A stretch of 64,000 nucleotides of DNA from Populus alba (GCF_005239225.2 NC_133295.1:4526001-4590000); one strand, 5' to 3'; shown: positions 35,009 to 48,190, counted from the stretch's first letter. Notes: generated by a model from the sequence alone, not told the origin. A program made the numbers and translations.

Positions 35009-35777
35009 TAGGCAGCTCACCATGATCTTCAGAAATGCAAGGTTTTGTTAGTGCTCATCTGTGGAAAGCTAAAGTTCATATTGCAGTTGTGTTGTCATCT
35101 GGGGAGAGGCCAAAATTCACATTGCAATGTTATGTACAGGGGTTTAGATCTCTATCAAAGATGCCTTGTTTCAGGCAACATTGTACCATACAGAGACGGA
35201 AGAGGCAGAAATAAGACATGCTTTGTCTCGCATGTGGAAAGACATGTTTTGTTTCAGGCAACGTTGTATTCAACACAGGATTATCTGACGCCATATTTAA
35301 TAGGCAGGCAGGTATGTTTGTTGTGCTACGTGCAGCATTCGTTTACACAACAGATACATTGTTTCATACAAGAAATCTGCTTGTGATGAGCAAGGATTTC
35401 GGGGTAATGTTGTGCAACGAATAGCCAAAACTGATCTTAGTGTCCTTTTTCTCCTGGCCGCAAAATGAATAACAAGCTGACTAGTTTCCCCTTTCTCTTT
35501 GTTATTTCATCAGCAAGCTTTCCCTATAGTGATTTTGAACCTCCCTCGCAAAACCATGAATATAATAACACCACTCTATTACAAGGAAATATTATATTAT
35601 ACATAAAACTTCACTGGCTCGGAGGAGCTCCTACAAACCCTTAGCAGAGTATGTGATGGTAAGGCTACCAAACTATTTACAAATACAGATTGCTCAATAC
35701 AGTGTTAAAATTATAAGTACAAAATACATTAAAAAATGCCAGCGTATCAACCAGTAGCTGACTCTCTGTTAAGCTCC
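35009..35777. other. Convergent HRD3A-POT1 3' region
   Basis: The two stop codons are 769 bases apart and face each other, so this stretch must hold both 3' UTRs. It contains a small internal repeat: caggcaacattgta at about 35173 and caggcaacgttgta at about 35256, each preceded by ttgttt. No separate gene is supported; short plus ORFs at 35045-35424 are most likely UTR. Confidence 0.6.
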
Positions 35778-38700
35778 TCAATCCGCAAGCTTGGTACCGA
35801 AAATTCTATATTGCCTACTTCCCCAAATGTCATTTTTGTCTAGGTAATAAGATTTCAAGCAACACTGCACCCATGGTGGATTTCTGGACGCAGGATTGGT
35901 TCCCTTGCCATCATTATTTGCAGCCACTCCAAGCAATTTGTCTCGCTTCCTTGTCAACACATCAATCGACGGATTACCATCAAAAAATTTCTCCTGCCAA
36001 GGATGAAGATGGCAAAATATAAAGCTTGGTCACATGAGGAGCAAAAACCACTGTAGATTATAGAACATTAAACCAGTTTTGACCAGCACATTAAAGAATT
36101 TTAAACAATTCATTAGAAAATAGTCATATGCATGCTCGGTGGGATGAAAAGAGGAACAGATGATACAAGAACATATATCGTTGAGGCTCTTGAAGGAATC
36201 TTCGTTTACCCATTTTTTAACAAACACATTACTTTCACATATTTCAATCAAGAAATATTTGCATTTAGCAATAAGCTGTAGTTTCTACCAAAACAAATTA
36301 AGGTAGACCTATAGCCTTTACAAGGAAAGAAACTCAGTTCTCGACTCCAGCTCAACTTAACTTACGCACAATCACATGCAGAAAAAAGAACAAAAAGAAA
36401 AAACCTTACCCATGCCCCCATCCTAAACCAATTAGAGTCAGCTACATGGATCATTCCTCTAGTTTTGTTAGAAGTTAAACACTTTATAAGTTGTTATGAC
36501 GTTGAATCACTCTATCACTTCCACTCGGGTTTTTTCTATTTCAAGTCAGCTACTCCACTCTCTTCTCTCCCTTGAAACTTCAGTCGGTCATTCTTGCAGT
36601 CTTCCTCAATGGTACATCAATGGACCAAAAATAAATGAGGCTAAAGGACTTCCCTTACGAAGATTCACCTCTAAACCTTAAAAGAAACATGGGAATTTTG
36701 CATAACACTGTTCACAAAGAAATACCAACATAATCAGGATCTAGATTCTGAAAGCATTTTTGTATACATCACAAAATGGCCTGAAAGTTAGTTTGCAGAC
36801 CATTCTGAAATCAAAGCCTGCTACTTGTGTTACAGTAGGTACCTTTGTTGGCAAAGAAATACCAACATGATCAGGATCTAGATTGTGAGAGCATTTTTGC
36901 CTCCATGACAAAATGGCCTGAAGATGACCTTGCAGGCCATTCTGAAATCAAAGCCTGCTGCTTGTGTCACGGTAGAGGTTTAACTTATTCGAGACTGAGA
37001 AGACATGTAAAACAAGAGAGAAACTGGAGAGAGAATACACAATAGTGGGACCAAAATGCATTAGTCCAAAAGTTACTAGTTGGAATGCACATATTCTTTC
37101 TACCCACAGATCTTATATATAAAAGGTGCTTTATCCTATCAAATAAAGGGGGCTAACCAACATGTCCCCGGACAATCTGACCCGGTAATTTATCCTGATC
37201 AATGTGCACAAAAAGAAAAATTCACTACAATAGACCCAATCTCATACTTTTTGTCCATTATGCAAAACAACCAGAATTTTGATCTTTTTTTCTAAATTGC
37301 AGAACATTAAAAGTTTTATGTTAAAGTTTTAGATTAATTATTTTCAATGAGTGCTTAATTTTATATTCATTTAATTTAAAAGATAAATTAAAACTTGTAT
37401 TGTTTAGATTAACAGACAGCTAAAATGGGTGGTGCATCATATATCAATTGAGAAATATAAATGATATGTCAAGGTATTATACTCACATGCATGATTACAT
37501 GAATAATATGCCAATATTATCAAGATAATAGCAGGTTGAGTAGTAGTAAGAGAATGTCTGTACCCCATCTTCAGCATAGATGAAAGCATGAATTCTGGCA
37601 GTTGGATCCTCTATGGTTAGTCTAATTCTGTACGTCCCATGATGAGAGAAGTCCTCAGCACGCCATGGAAATGCAGCCACTACTCTAATTATGCACTTGA
37701 ATCTAGCAGTTGCCTGCAAGGTTTAAAGTCAGGCAAGTGGTGTCAAGCTGTCTGTATCCCACATATTCCCTTTTTTGTGTTCCCTAAGCCAGCTTCTATT
37801 TTCCATCAAAATGGAATTTATCATTTACATGAATGTATGGTTGGCTCACTGTCATCGCCCAAAAGAACTATCTTGTGCTAGAAGTGTTTTCTAATGTGTT
37901 GAGATGCCAGCCTAATGCTTGACAAAATTGCAACAGCTGACAGCCTAAACATGAAAATACAAACAGATAACACTCTTGCCACTGCCTTAAAAACCAAGAG
38001 CCAGGGGCATCTCCAAAAATTTCTAGAATCACTTTGGTTTGTAGGATTAATATTTCAACACAGAAATCTGAAGTGCCAACTTTTGCAGGCTAATTTTAAT
38101 TCTAGTAAATATTATCCTGAAAGGAAAAAGAACAACAGAACAAAACAAGGCCAGGGCACCATAGTTCATGTAGTACAGACGAGACTTCAATTAAAACTCC
38201 CCAAAACATCCCGTTTTAGGCCAGAAGGATGGAGGGGGAGAACCTCAGTAACATACCTTCCTCTTTTTTTCACATGAGACTATAACGGCTGGAAGTTTCA
38301 ACATTGCACTGGACCATGGCCATGGTCATGGCCCCTGCTATGAACAGTTTAAAAATGCAATTACTGTTGCTATTGGTGATTATTTTCTATTTTATTAAGG
38401 CACTAATTCTCTTACAGGAGAGTGACCACAAAACAATCCCCTGGCTGAGGAAGAACAGTCCAACAAACAGTGGGGAGGGATACTATTGTTTGTGAAAGTT
38501 AACATTAATAGACATCTGAAAACATGAAAATGAACTGGTTAGCATGCAGACAAATATCCTACCTCTGAATAGGTGAGAACATCCATTAACGTAACAAATG
38601 GCATGTGGTCATAGTCAACCTCTGAATAGGGGGGGAAGGACATGTGTGAATAAATCATCACCATCATAGCGCTTCTAAGCATAGAGAAAATGAGGAAATG

Positions 38701-41700
38701 AAGCAAACACGGGAATCATATAAGAAGTCAACAATGTCAAACCTGTAATTTGTGAACACCATGGAAAGCACCAATATGGGATGCGTCCTAATTTCAGCGA
38801 CACACGCTCATTGTATGACCTTACTTACATGGATATATAAAGGAGAAGCAATATCAATTTTGAATTCTCCATTAAAAACATGCAATGTTCAATTGCACTT
38901 ATATTTGAAATATGTATTATATACACAAACATATAAATACCTCTGGCATGCTAAGACGAAATGGTCCTCATTTGACAAATATCTAAGCTTTGTGAAAGGT
39001 GTCAACACACCACACCACAGTCCTGCATGCACTTCACAGAGTATGCTGATGAACTTTACCCATTCACCAGTATTGAGCAGGTGGAGAACATGCTTCTGAT
39101 TGACTTTGTCGATGATTACCCGTAATATTGTTCCAACAGTAGGAAACGTACATAATAAATCTCTAGACAATGGAGGCGAGGGTTCCAACTGTAAAGGAAG
39201 TTGTTCATCCATTTTGTGCTCTGGACTGTGATTCAATTCAGAATAACTACATCAGTAATTCTTATAATGACTATCAGGGAATAATGACAAATATACAAAA
39301 TGAACATGAAAAAATAATCATATCTGGATAAGAACCATATGAGTATATTAAAATAACAGAACACAAACAGAAAAGCCCAAGTGAAAAAATAAAAAAATCT
39401 CAAAGTCCAAAACCCAAAGTCCAAAAACCCCCAAAATCCAAAGTTCAGACTCAAAATCAAGCCCAAAATGATCAAAGGGCATGAAAGAGAAAGAAAAAAT
39501 GTAAATAGAGTTGGAGAACAAACAGTGAACAAACCCATGTTTTTTTTTATTATAATCATAATTTAACAAAACCCAGATGGAATAAAGAATCCAATGGCAA
39601 TAGCTGTGCTCTGAAATAACTAATAAATAAAGTAAATATCCACAGCTCTAACATGTTGGTTCATATCAACTCACTTTGTATTAATGCTGATTGGTGGAGA
39701 ATCTGTTCCATCCCAAACAAGCGCCATCCACTCATTCTTGGCAATCTCACAAACATGGAGTATCTTAACAAGGTGAGAACCATTTATCAGCAGTAGGAAT
39801 AATGAAAAGGATTGCAGAGAAAAATTAAGGCCCGCTCTAGTTACTCATACGTACTAAAAGGATACAATACAAAAAATCCTAGGCTCACCTTGCAAACCAA
39901 ATTAGCATGCTGTCCTTCCCGCATCTCTCTCAGGAAGGAGAAAGTATTTACTCCTATAAAAAAAACATTAAAACAGCTTTTTACAATGATAACAGGCATG
40001 ATTTGAAGCAAAGCATTCTGGCAGAAGGATGGATGGCTTCCATATGCATGAATACTCAACATATTCAACACCCCCCCCCCCACACACACACACACTAAAG
40101 ACATCGGTGCTTCCAAGTCAAGCATCTCAGTTATGATTCCAATTAAAAAGATGCTGGGATATGTAGAAAGACAATGCTGACATCAGAATGCAAATAAAAC
40201 AGTGACCCAAGAGTTTGTCATATCAAATTAAGGTTAGACTCATGCCCAGTCCACAAAATTTTGGTGAATGATTGTGACCTTATACATCACCTTACTCATT
40301 GGAATTAGAGGGCTGGCATGCACATGAACATCAACCCTCAATGATTTACTCCTTGACCTCATTTCTTTCATGAATCATAGAACATGCACTTTTACTTGTT
40401 TAGAAATCCTCAAAATCCAAAACCACATCTTTTCCAATAATCTCATGATTACAAACATTTAATCTTAATCAGAATCAGCAGGCTTAATTTTGGTTCTCAA
40501 CAAAACACAAGATACCAGTTAACTGCAATTTATTGATGCGAATATGGATATTCCAAAAATGATTTTTTTCCTCATCAGTTAAGTGTACTCTCGAGTGTAC
40601 CTTCATCAACATGAAAGTCAACCAACCATTTTCTCATGCCTGCTATAAACTTTGAGTCATGGTCTCTTGGACGAAATAATGAACATTGATAAGGTAGGAA
40701 GTCTTCACCATTTTTTCCTTCATATAACGCAAAAGAAGAAAATTTTTTATTGAAAAGAGCATAGACACCATCGTTGTGAGTTTTCATCTGCCAAAAAAAA
40801 AATGCCATAGATTTCAGCATGCTAGAAGTTAAACACCATTAAGTTCATAAGAGGTCCTACTAGTATGAATAACACCAGTTTTAACCTAAAAGACAACAAA
40901 TATTTAGAACAAGAGAAAATTTTCATTTAAATTATCAGAAACCAAAGCCAAATGATAGGCGTTCACCCTATTCCAACATGGAGCATCTATCAAAAAATAA
41001 AACAAAAGCAGCTTCAATTCCCTAAAAACAAATTCAACTAAATATTCTTGACCAAACCAAATCTATAATGTAACACTTCACAAGAAATTCCATGCCAGAT
41101 CTGCAGGTTCACTTAGCTATTAGAGTTGACAATTTAATCAACAATGTCAACCTTGGCACAAACTAAATCCCAAGAATAACCCGAATTATAACCATCTTAA
41201 TGCAATTGTTGAACTACTGAATATCACAATTCACCAAGAAACAAGAGATCTACAAAGAAGCAAATAAAAGTCACACTCTCCTTCCCACATTCCCTATTCC
41301 ATCGAATTTCACAAATGTTCTAGTGCACGCAACAAAGAAAAACAACTACTGGAAACAGGCGAAGAAGAGAAGAAAGCATTAGGGTGGGAAACGAGATGGT
41401 AAAGGTTTTTCATCTAAGCTTTCCGTGGTCGTAGATCTGCTGCGGAAAGACTTAGGCATATCCGTAATCCTAGTGCAAATAAAAAAAAATAACATTGGAG
41501 TATTTTGTCTACCACGACACGAGAAAGTTGAATTATATCTCCAGGTGACCCAACAGTAGGCAGATTTTCCATATGTGCCATGAAAAAGTTGACCGGAATT
41601 CCAGGCTTCGGGTATGATTCGTCAACTATTTTCACTGAACAAAAATAATCTGCAAGCAGTGACCAATTTGTAAACATGTGTGCTGGAAATAAAAAGTCCA

Positions 41701-42057
41701 TAATATGAACAAGAATTTGTGAAATTGTAAGAAAAAAAAAGTGGCTCGGAACAGACACCTTAACTTGAGAAGTTCATCAATCTCCCGCCAACCATGAAAA
41801 AATTAATTTTCTGGTAGCGGCCGTAAGTCCGGCCTTTGTTATCATCATCGCCACTCAAAATCAGTTTTTTTTTATTGAATGAAGAAAAACTGAATTAGGA
41901 GATTTTGTAAAGAAAAAAAAAAGGTAGCCGTACCGGTTCCTCTGGTGGTTTTGGGGAAACCGAGCTCGATAACGACGCCGATTAGATTGACTTTCTGGTT
42001 GATTGCAGAAATGGCGTCTTTTATTTTCAGAAACTTGTAGTCGTCTCTCTCTCCCAT
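35778..42057 (-). CDS. POT1: POT1 telomere end-binding protein (462 aa, 10 exons)
   Basis: Exons in minus order are 41934-42057, 41513-41649, 40601-40787, 39889-39953, 39675-39763, 38941-39225, 38743-38819, 38563-38621, 37564-37713 and 35778-35993. Every junction is GT-AG and phase-consistent. The first OB fold runs from DYKFLKIKDAISAINQKVN through KIVDESYPKPGIPVNFF and GDIIQLSRVV to YALFNKKFSSFALYEGKNG and FRPRDHD. A second OB-like part includes LVCKILHVCEIAKNEWMALV. The C-terminal part has EDPTARIHAFIYAEDG, NPPWVQCCLKSYYLDKND and ends GSRQYRIFGTKLAD. This matches plant POT1 in order and length (Arabidopsis POT1a is of similar size). POT1 acts in the nucleus at telomeres, binding single-stranded telomeric DNA or the telomerase complex depending on species. 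The last intron is about 1.6 kb. A telo-box lies just upstream of the start. Confidence 0.95.
36700..36968. repeat. Tandem duplication in POT1 intron 9
   Basis: About 125 bases starting aaataccaacataatcagga at 36719 recur, with differences, from 36857. Both copies contain atggcctgaa and ccattctgaaatcaaagcct. It is intronic and has no conserved splice sites around it. Confidence 0.75.
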
Positions 42058-42112
42058 TTCTTCCTCTCTCTAACACTCCCTATCGTGCTTGTTATGTGCT
42101 CCCTCTATATTT

Positions 42113-42121
42113 TTAGGGTTT
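42113..42121 (-). promoter_or_regulatory. Telo-box upstream of POT1
   Basis: The minus strand reads AAACCCTAA, the plant telo-box, 56 bases upstream of the POT1 start codon and so in the 5' UTR or core promoter. Telo-boxes are bound by Myb-like TRB proteins, among others, and are frequent in genes of growing cells. Confidence 0.65.
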
Positions 42122-42480
42122 TGTGGATGGAGGGAGACGCAATTTTTTTATGAGGATTCAATTTGAAGGGTGTTTTACATTTTTATCCTCTTTAAGAGTC
42201 CGTTTGAAAAAAAAAAAAAAAATTGGAGATAGAGGAGGATACATGTCATTCGTTTGTTATAAAATGATTAAAAATTTATTTTATAAATTATTTATAAAAT
42301 TATTTTTTATTATTATTCTAACGAAGGGTGTTTTGTTTTCTCGTATAACACTAACTTATTAAAGAACTCTCTAAAAGAAGCTTCTCCACGCCTTTTAATT
42401 ATACTTAATATAATTATTATTATTATTATATATAATAATAATTATTATTATTATAATTATATTATTATATTACAATTTTT
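42122..42480. other. POT1 upstream A/T-rich sequence
   Basis: Probable promoter for about 100 bases, then A/T-rich DNA ending in an ATT/AAT-rich run with a near-palindromic taattattattattatatataataataattatta at 42411-42449. No coding sequence. Confidence 0.5.
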
Positions 42481-44540
42481 TTTCTCTTCTATAGCATTTT
42501 TTTTTTCTGTTTTTTTTTCTTTTTTTTTTTTTCTGTAGCCTTTTTTTTCCTCTTTTTTTTTCATTGTTTTTTTTTTCTGGAGCTTTTTGTTTTTTTCCCA
42601 CTTTTGTTTCTTCTTCATTTTTTTTTTACATGTTTTTTTTTTTTCCAAAATTGACTTCTTTTTTTTTTTTAATTTTTTTTCAAAATTATCTTTACTAATT
42701 TTTTTAAATATTGAGCTGGTTGAAAATTTAACTATGTAGCTTTTTTCTTTAAAACATTGTGGATTGCTATAATATTTTCATACATTGTTTTTTTTTTTCA
42801 TTTTTATGATTTATTTATTCTTTTCTTTTTCAAAATGATCTTTGTAGATTTTATTTTTTTTTATATATTAAGTTGGTTGAGAATTTAGCTTTGTAGGTTT
42901 TTTTTTTAAAAAAAACAATATGGATTGCTACAGTGTTTCCCCTGCATTGTTTTTGTTTTGCTGCAGTGTTTCCCCACATATTTTTTTAAAAAAATTATCT
43001 TTATCGAATTTATTTTTTCAATATTGAGTTGGCTGATAATATAGCTTTAGCTTTCCCCACATGTTTTTTTTATTTTTTTATTTATTTTTCTTTTTTTCAA
43101 AAATTTTCATTTTTTACATATTTTCTTTTTTTGTTTTGTTTTTTTAGAATTATTTTTGTTGATTTTATTTTTTTTGCTATTGAGCTGGTTGAAATTTTAG
43201 TTTTTTTGGTTTTTTCTTTAAAACACTGTAGCTTTCCCTGCGTGTTTTTTTTCTTGCTTTTGTTTCTTTTTTTTTACATGTTTTTTTTTTCATTTTTTTA
43301 CCCAAAATTGAATTTTTAAAAAAAAATAGTCTTTGTCAGTTTTTTTTTTATATTGAGCTGGTTGAGAACTTAGCTTTATAGCTTTTTTCAAAAAAAAAAA
43401 AAAAAAAACACTATGGATTGCTACAGTGTTTTCCCTTACATGGTTTTTGTTTGTCTACAGTGTTCCCCCCACATGTTTTTTTTTTTAAAATTATCTTTGT
43501 CGAATTTATTTTTTCAATATTGAGTTGGTTGAGAATTTAGCTTTAACTTTAGTTTTCCCCACGTTTTTTTTTTGTTTTTTTAAATTTTTCCCAAAATTGT
43601 CTTTCTTCTTTATATTTTTTTTTTCATAATTATTTTTGTTGATTTTATTTTTTTACTATTGAGCTGATTGATAATTTAGTTTTTTAATTTTTTTTCTTTA
43701 AAACACTAGATTGCTGCAGTGTTTCTCTACATGGTTTTTTATTAAATAATTTTTTTTTCAGAATTATCTTTGTCGATTTTATTTTTTTATATTAAGCTGA
43801 TTGAAAATTTAGCTTTGTAGTTATTTAAAACACTGTAGATTACTATAGTGTTTTCCCACATGATTTTTGTCTTGCTATGGTGTTTCCCCACATATTTTTT
43901 TTGTCAATGTTTTTTTTCCAAATATGTTTTTGTCAAATTTATTTTTTTCATACTGAACAGGCTAACAATTTAGCTTTTTTCCCTTAAAACATCATTGATT
44001 GCTACAGTGTTTTCCCATATGCTTTTTTTTGTTATGTTTTTTTTAAATGGTCTTTGTCGTTTTTATTGTTTTTGATATTGAGCTGGTTAAAAATTAAAAC
44101 TGTAGATTTTCTCATGAAACACTTTAGATTGTTATAGTGTTTCCATGGATTTTTTTTTTCCTTTCGTTTTTTTTTTTATATTTGTCAAAATTATCTTTAT
44201 TGATTTTTTTTTTTAATATTGAGCTGGTTGAGAATTATAGTTGTATATTTCCTCACAAAACACTATAGATTGCTACAGTGTTTTCTTAAATGATTTTAAT
44301 ATTTAGCTGGTTGAAAATTTAGCTTTAACTTTCCCCACATGTTTTTTTTCCATTTTTTTATTATTTGTTTTTTGCTTTTTTTTCTTCCAAAATTGTCATC
44401 TTCTTTTTTTCATTTTTTGTGTTTTTTTTATAATTTTTTTTTGTCGATTTTTTTTTAATATTGAGCTGGTTAAGAAATATAGCTTTGTAGTTTTTTCCTT
44501 TAAAATATTGTGGATGGTAACATTTTTTTTATATGATTTT
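42480..44540 (+). repeat. Degenerate tandem array of hairpin-bearing T-rich units
   Basis: About 13 units, 90-175 bases apart, each begin with a version of attgagctggttgagaattt followed by agctttgtag. Starts lie near 42711, 42878, 43020, 43170, 43350, 43516, 43655, 43790, 43950, 44074, 44215, 44300 and 44457. Most then carry a dyad of the form AACACTGTAG-attg-CTACAGTGTT, which would fold as a 10-bp stem. The best-kept copies are at 43407-43432, 43826-43853 and 44256-44284. Long T-runs separate the units. ORFs here are low-complexity artefacts. Confidence 0.8.
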
Positions 44541-44544
44541 TTTC

Positions 44545-44612
44545 ACAAATCCACAATAATGCACAAGCATGCCACGAGCCCACGGCATCGCGCGGGCATG
44601 TCACGCCTTTTA
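44545..44612 (+). mobile_element. Helitron-like 3' terminus (internal)
   Basis: A GC-rich near-hairpin, gcccacg-gcatcg-cgcgggc (one stem mismatch), stands out from the A/T-rich surroundings. It is followed about 20 bases later by CTAA-T, which fits the CTRR/T rule of Helitron 3' ends. Confidence 0.4.
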
Positions 44613-44779
44613 CTAATATATTTACTTATTAATAAATTATATTATAATTATAAATATAAATATTATTATATTGTATTGTATTGTATTATATTATATTGTA
44701 TAACTATTTTTTTCCTTTTTAATTTTTTTAATGAATTTTTTTTGTTTGATTTAGTTTGTTAATGTTATTTTATTTATTT

Positions 44780-45185
44780 ATTTAGTTATCAGATTTTCAT
44801 GATACGGATCTCGGGTTTGATGGGTTAGCCTGATTTGACAAATTATTTTTTCATTTAGTTTAGTTTGTTAAAGTTAATTTTCTTTCTATTTAATTATCAG
44901 ACTTTCATACTTTCATGACACGTGTCCTAGGCTTAACGGGTTAACTTGGTTTGATAGGTTAACCCAGTTAATTTTAGGTAAACCCGTCATTTGTTTTTCT
45001 ATTTAGTTATCAAACTTTCATGATGTGAATCTCAGGTTTTATGGGATAACCTGGTTTAAAGGGTCAACCCAATTAATTCAATTTTTTTTTCTTTTTTCAT
45101 TAGTTTTTTCCTTTCTAATGATTTTTTTTCTTTGTTTTTTTTTAATCAATCTATTTAATTATCACACTTTTATGACACGACCTTA
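44780..45185 (+). repeat. Second degenerate tandem array (~110-bp units)
   Basis: Units beginning atttagttatcagactttca recur at about 44780, 44890, 45003 and 45155. Each is followed by catgacacg/catgatacgg and a gggttaacctggtttgat-type phrase. It lies between the two Helitron-like termini. Confidence 0.7.
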
Positions 45186-45399
45186 TATTTAGACTCATAT
45201 CCAGTATTCTTGGGTCCAGTGTTGCAGCCAGACTCACTTAAACTTGGGTCATGCAAGTTTTATTTTATTATTAGTATTATAAATATTACTTTTAGGTCAA
45301 ACGTTGCAGCCAAACCCAAGTTTCTTGGATATAACTTTGCAGAAAAAACCTAAAATTTTTAAATTTTTATTTGTTTTAATATTTTTTATGCAAAAAAAA

Positions 45400-45433
45400 A
45401 TGACCCGCGGCATCGCGCGGGTCAAGTGTCTAG
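45400..45433 (+). mobile_element. Helitron-like 3' terminus
   Basis: GACCCGCG (45402-45409), loop gcatcg, CGCGGGTC (45416-45423) form a perfect 8-bp GC-rich hairpin. Seven bases later the sequence ends in CTAG (45430-45433) followed by T. A hairpin just before CTRR at an A/T target is the defining Helitron 3' signature. I could not identify the 5' TC end. No Rep/helicase gene lies upstream within the window, so the element is non-autonomous. Confidence 0.65.
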
Positions 45434-48190
45434 TCAACTTATATTCATTGTTCTGACATTTTGGTTTAAGTTGTTTTCAAAATAAAAAATCATTAAAAAT
45501 GTTTAAAATTATTAATTTAATTTTTTTTTATAATAGAATTTCAATTGTTTTCCAATCAATTGTTCATTGTTATCAGATCCATCTATTTATTTTCTATATT
45601 ATTAATGTACATAAACTAAACAGTTGTGTTTTTAGAACAAATGATATAATTGTAATTCTTTTCAATCTTTTTATTGCAAGTACACAAATAGTGATAAATC
45701 TATAATGTTTTGGGTTTTTTTTCGGAAAAACAATTGCTTATATATATAGACACACACACACACTGTATTTATTACTTTATATTTTGCCTATTTATTTTTT
45801 TATTGTAACGGGTGCATCACTTTTTTTTTATCTTCATTTTTTTGTAAAGAAAAATAGTTTTTTTTTCCTTACATTTTTTTAGAGAATTTTTTTTTATTAT
45901 TTATACTTAAAATATTTATCACTTTACACTTTGTCTATTTATATCATTTTATTTTTATTTTTATTTTTATTTTTATTATTTTGTAATTTTTTCTTTTTTT
46001 TCCTTATACTTTTTTTAACAATTATTGTAAAAAAAAACTAAAGAGAATGGTGTTTCACTAAAGCAATTACAACATTATCTAATGTTTTTACTAGATTCGA
46101 AATTAACTTAAGATCTTACATATCTTTATTAATGTGTATTATCTTCATTTTATTTTATTATATATAAGCATCGGATTTTTTATTTATAATTATAAATTTT
46201 ACTCGATATCAAAAAATATATTAATAACATTTACACTTTTTATTTTTTTGTGTTAGAAAAGAATTTTTTTTGCCCATAGCTAGACGAGTTGAATAACTCT
46301 TTAAAACTATTTTTTACATTTATTGGCATAATAGTTCTTGATTTATTGAATTAAATATACACATAGGTTTTTTTATTTATGATTATGAATGTTTTTTTGT
46401 AAAAAAAATACATTGAAAAGGCCTATTTTTTTTTCTGCCGAAAAAAATTATCCAGCCATAGCAAAACACATGTAAGCTAGTAATATACTAATTGAAAAAA
46501 CTTTTATAAGCCTCAAAATAATTATATAACTAGGGCTTTATAATATTAAATCAAATCAAACTTACCATGAAAAATGATGAAAATATTCATTAAGTATTAA
46601 TATAATAAAAAGCAAATGTTTATAATAAAAAAATGAAAAGGAAATAATTTATAATTAATTAATTTAAAAGATGAGATTTGAAGATGAAATCTTTGTAATT
46701 GCGCAGTAAGGGTGAAAGTGGTGATTATTAGTGGAGTAGAGTTGTAATATTTGAGAATTGTTGAAGCAGTTTATACTTGTAATTCTAATGAAAAAGTAAG
46801 TTGCATTTTGATGCAAGAAGCATGATTGTTCACAATACAACATAAAAACGTTAAATTGTATTTTTTTTTTTTTAATTTGGGTATTCTCCAAGGATAAAAT
46901 TAATTTTATACGGGGTTTGTGGTTGCTTTTTCTCAATAAATACATTTTTTGAAGATCGAATTTGTATTTTCATCCTTGTAAGGATATATTATTATCTTAA
47001 TCACTAGATCTAAAGATTGAATTTATGTATAATTTATTTTATTTAATATAACAAAACATGAGTTTTCTTTTAAAAAATAAAAATTTAAGAGTTACAAACA
47101 ATATTAATTAAAAAGGTGTGGCTAAAAAAAACACAATCTTTTTCACATATGCAATGAAGAATCACAGTCGTGGCTATTAATGAGTTAAGGTTGCGATATT
47201 GACAATAATTGCAATAATACTTTAAATTCGCAACTCCCATTAAAAAAAACAAACAAAAACTCCACAGGTGTGTAGTGATTTTGTTATTATGCAAATATTG
47301 TATTACACCAAACAATTAATTTGAACAACAATCTCAAGCTAATATCCCATATTAATTGCTTTGTTGCATGCAATATATATTTTTTATTGAATTAATATAT
47401 TTGTTTACACGTATTAAACTAAAAGTAATTAAAGTATTTTTTATTGTTATTAAAAAAATTAATCAATGTATAAAAGCATATTAATTTTAAGTGCAAAACT
47501 GAACTATAATATATATAGTTTTATTATTATTATTATTATTATTAATGTGGTTGTTCAGGCTAATTTGTTTATACTTTGACTAATTTCGCGGATCCTAAAG
47601 TTAATGATTATGTAAAACTTCAATGACTATCACATTAGCAACCATAAAGCTTGAACTTGAGATCACAAAGAAATCAAATTTTTTAGTCCTAATTTTTTAT
47701 TATTGGATCACCTGTGAAATGGTTTATAATATATATAGTTTAATCTTTAACATAAAAGCATTATAAAAAACTTTGGATAAAAATATAAGGTTGAAGATGG
47801 TGACGTGAAAACAATTCCTAGTCTATAATTTTTTTAATTTCAAGATGATTGGATTTAAATTTAAGAGTTTCAACTTATCTTAATAATATTTGCGTCAAAT
47901 GAATCTTTTCATATGATTATTATTATTAAGAAATTATTGCGTGAAAAACTATTTTAAATATAAGTAAAAAAAAATATGAGTTAAATATGTCATTTCAAAT
48001 TAAGGATAGAAGACAAAAGACGTACGTAAAACTATAAATTGTTTGAGAGGAGAGAAAATTCTCCTTTAATACCCACTAGGACAAATGTGGTTGATGATTG
48101 AACAAGCGGTGAAGTCCCATTATAAGAAAATAAAATAAAATAAATGAAGGAAAATAGCTTCTTCTTCTTCTTCTTTTTATCACTGAATAC
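45434..48190. other. A/T-rich gene desert
   Basis: Long T-rich and A-rich tracts with short microsatellites: (CA)n at 45750-45762, (TTTTA)n at 45945-45975, (ATT)n at 47521-47543. Scattered ORFs are composition artefacts. Nothing recognisable. Confidence 0.55.

Noticed and set aside
37080..38277. Plus-strand ORFs inside the POT1 locus
   Set aside because: They run through introns and antisense to POT1 exon 9, with no protein resemblance.
42457..43319. Lys-rich minus ORF and Phe-rich plus ORFs
   Set aside because: They are translations of long T-runs in the repeat array and have no conserved protein feature.
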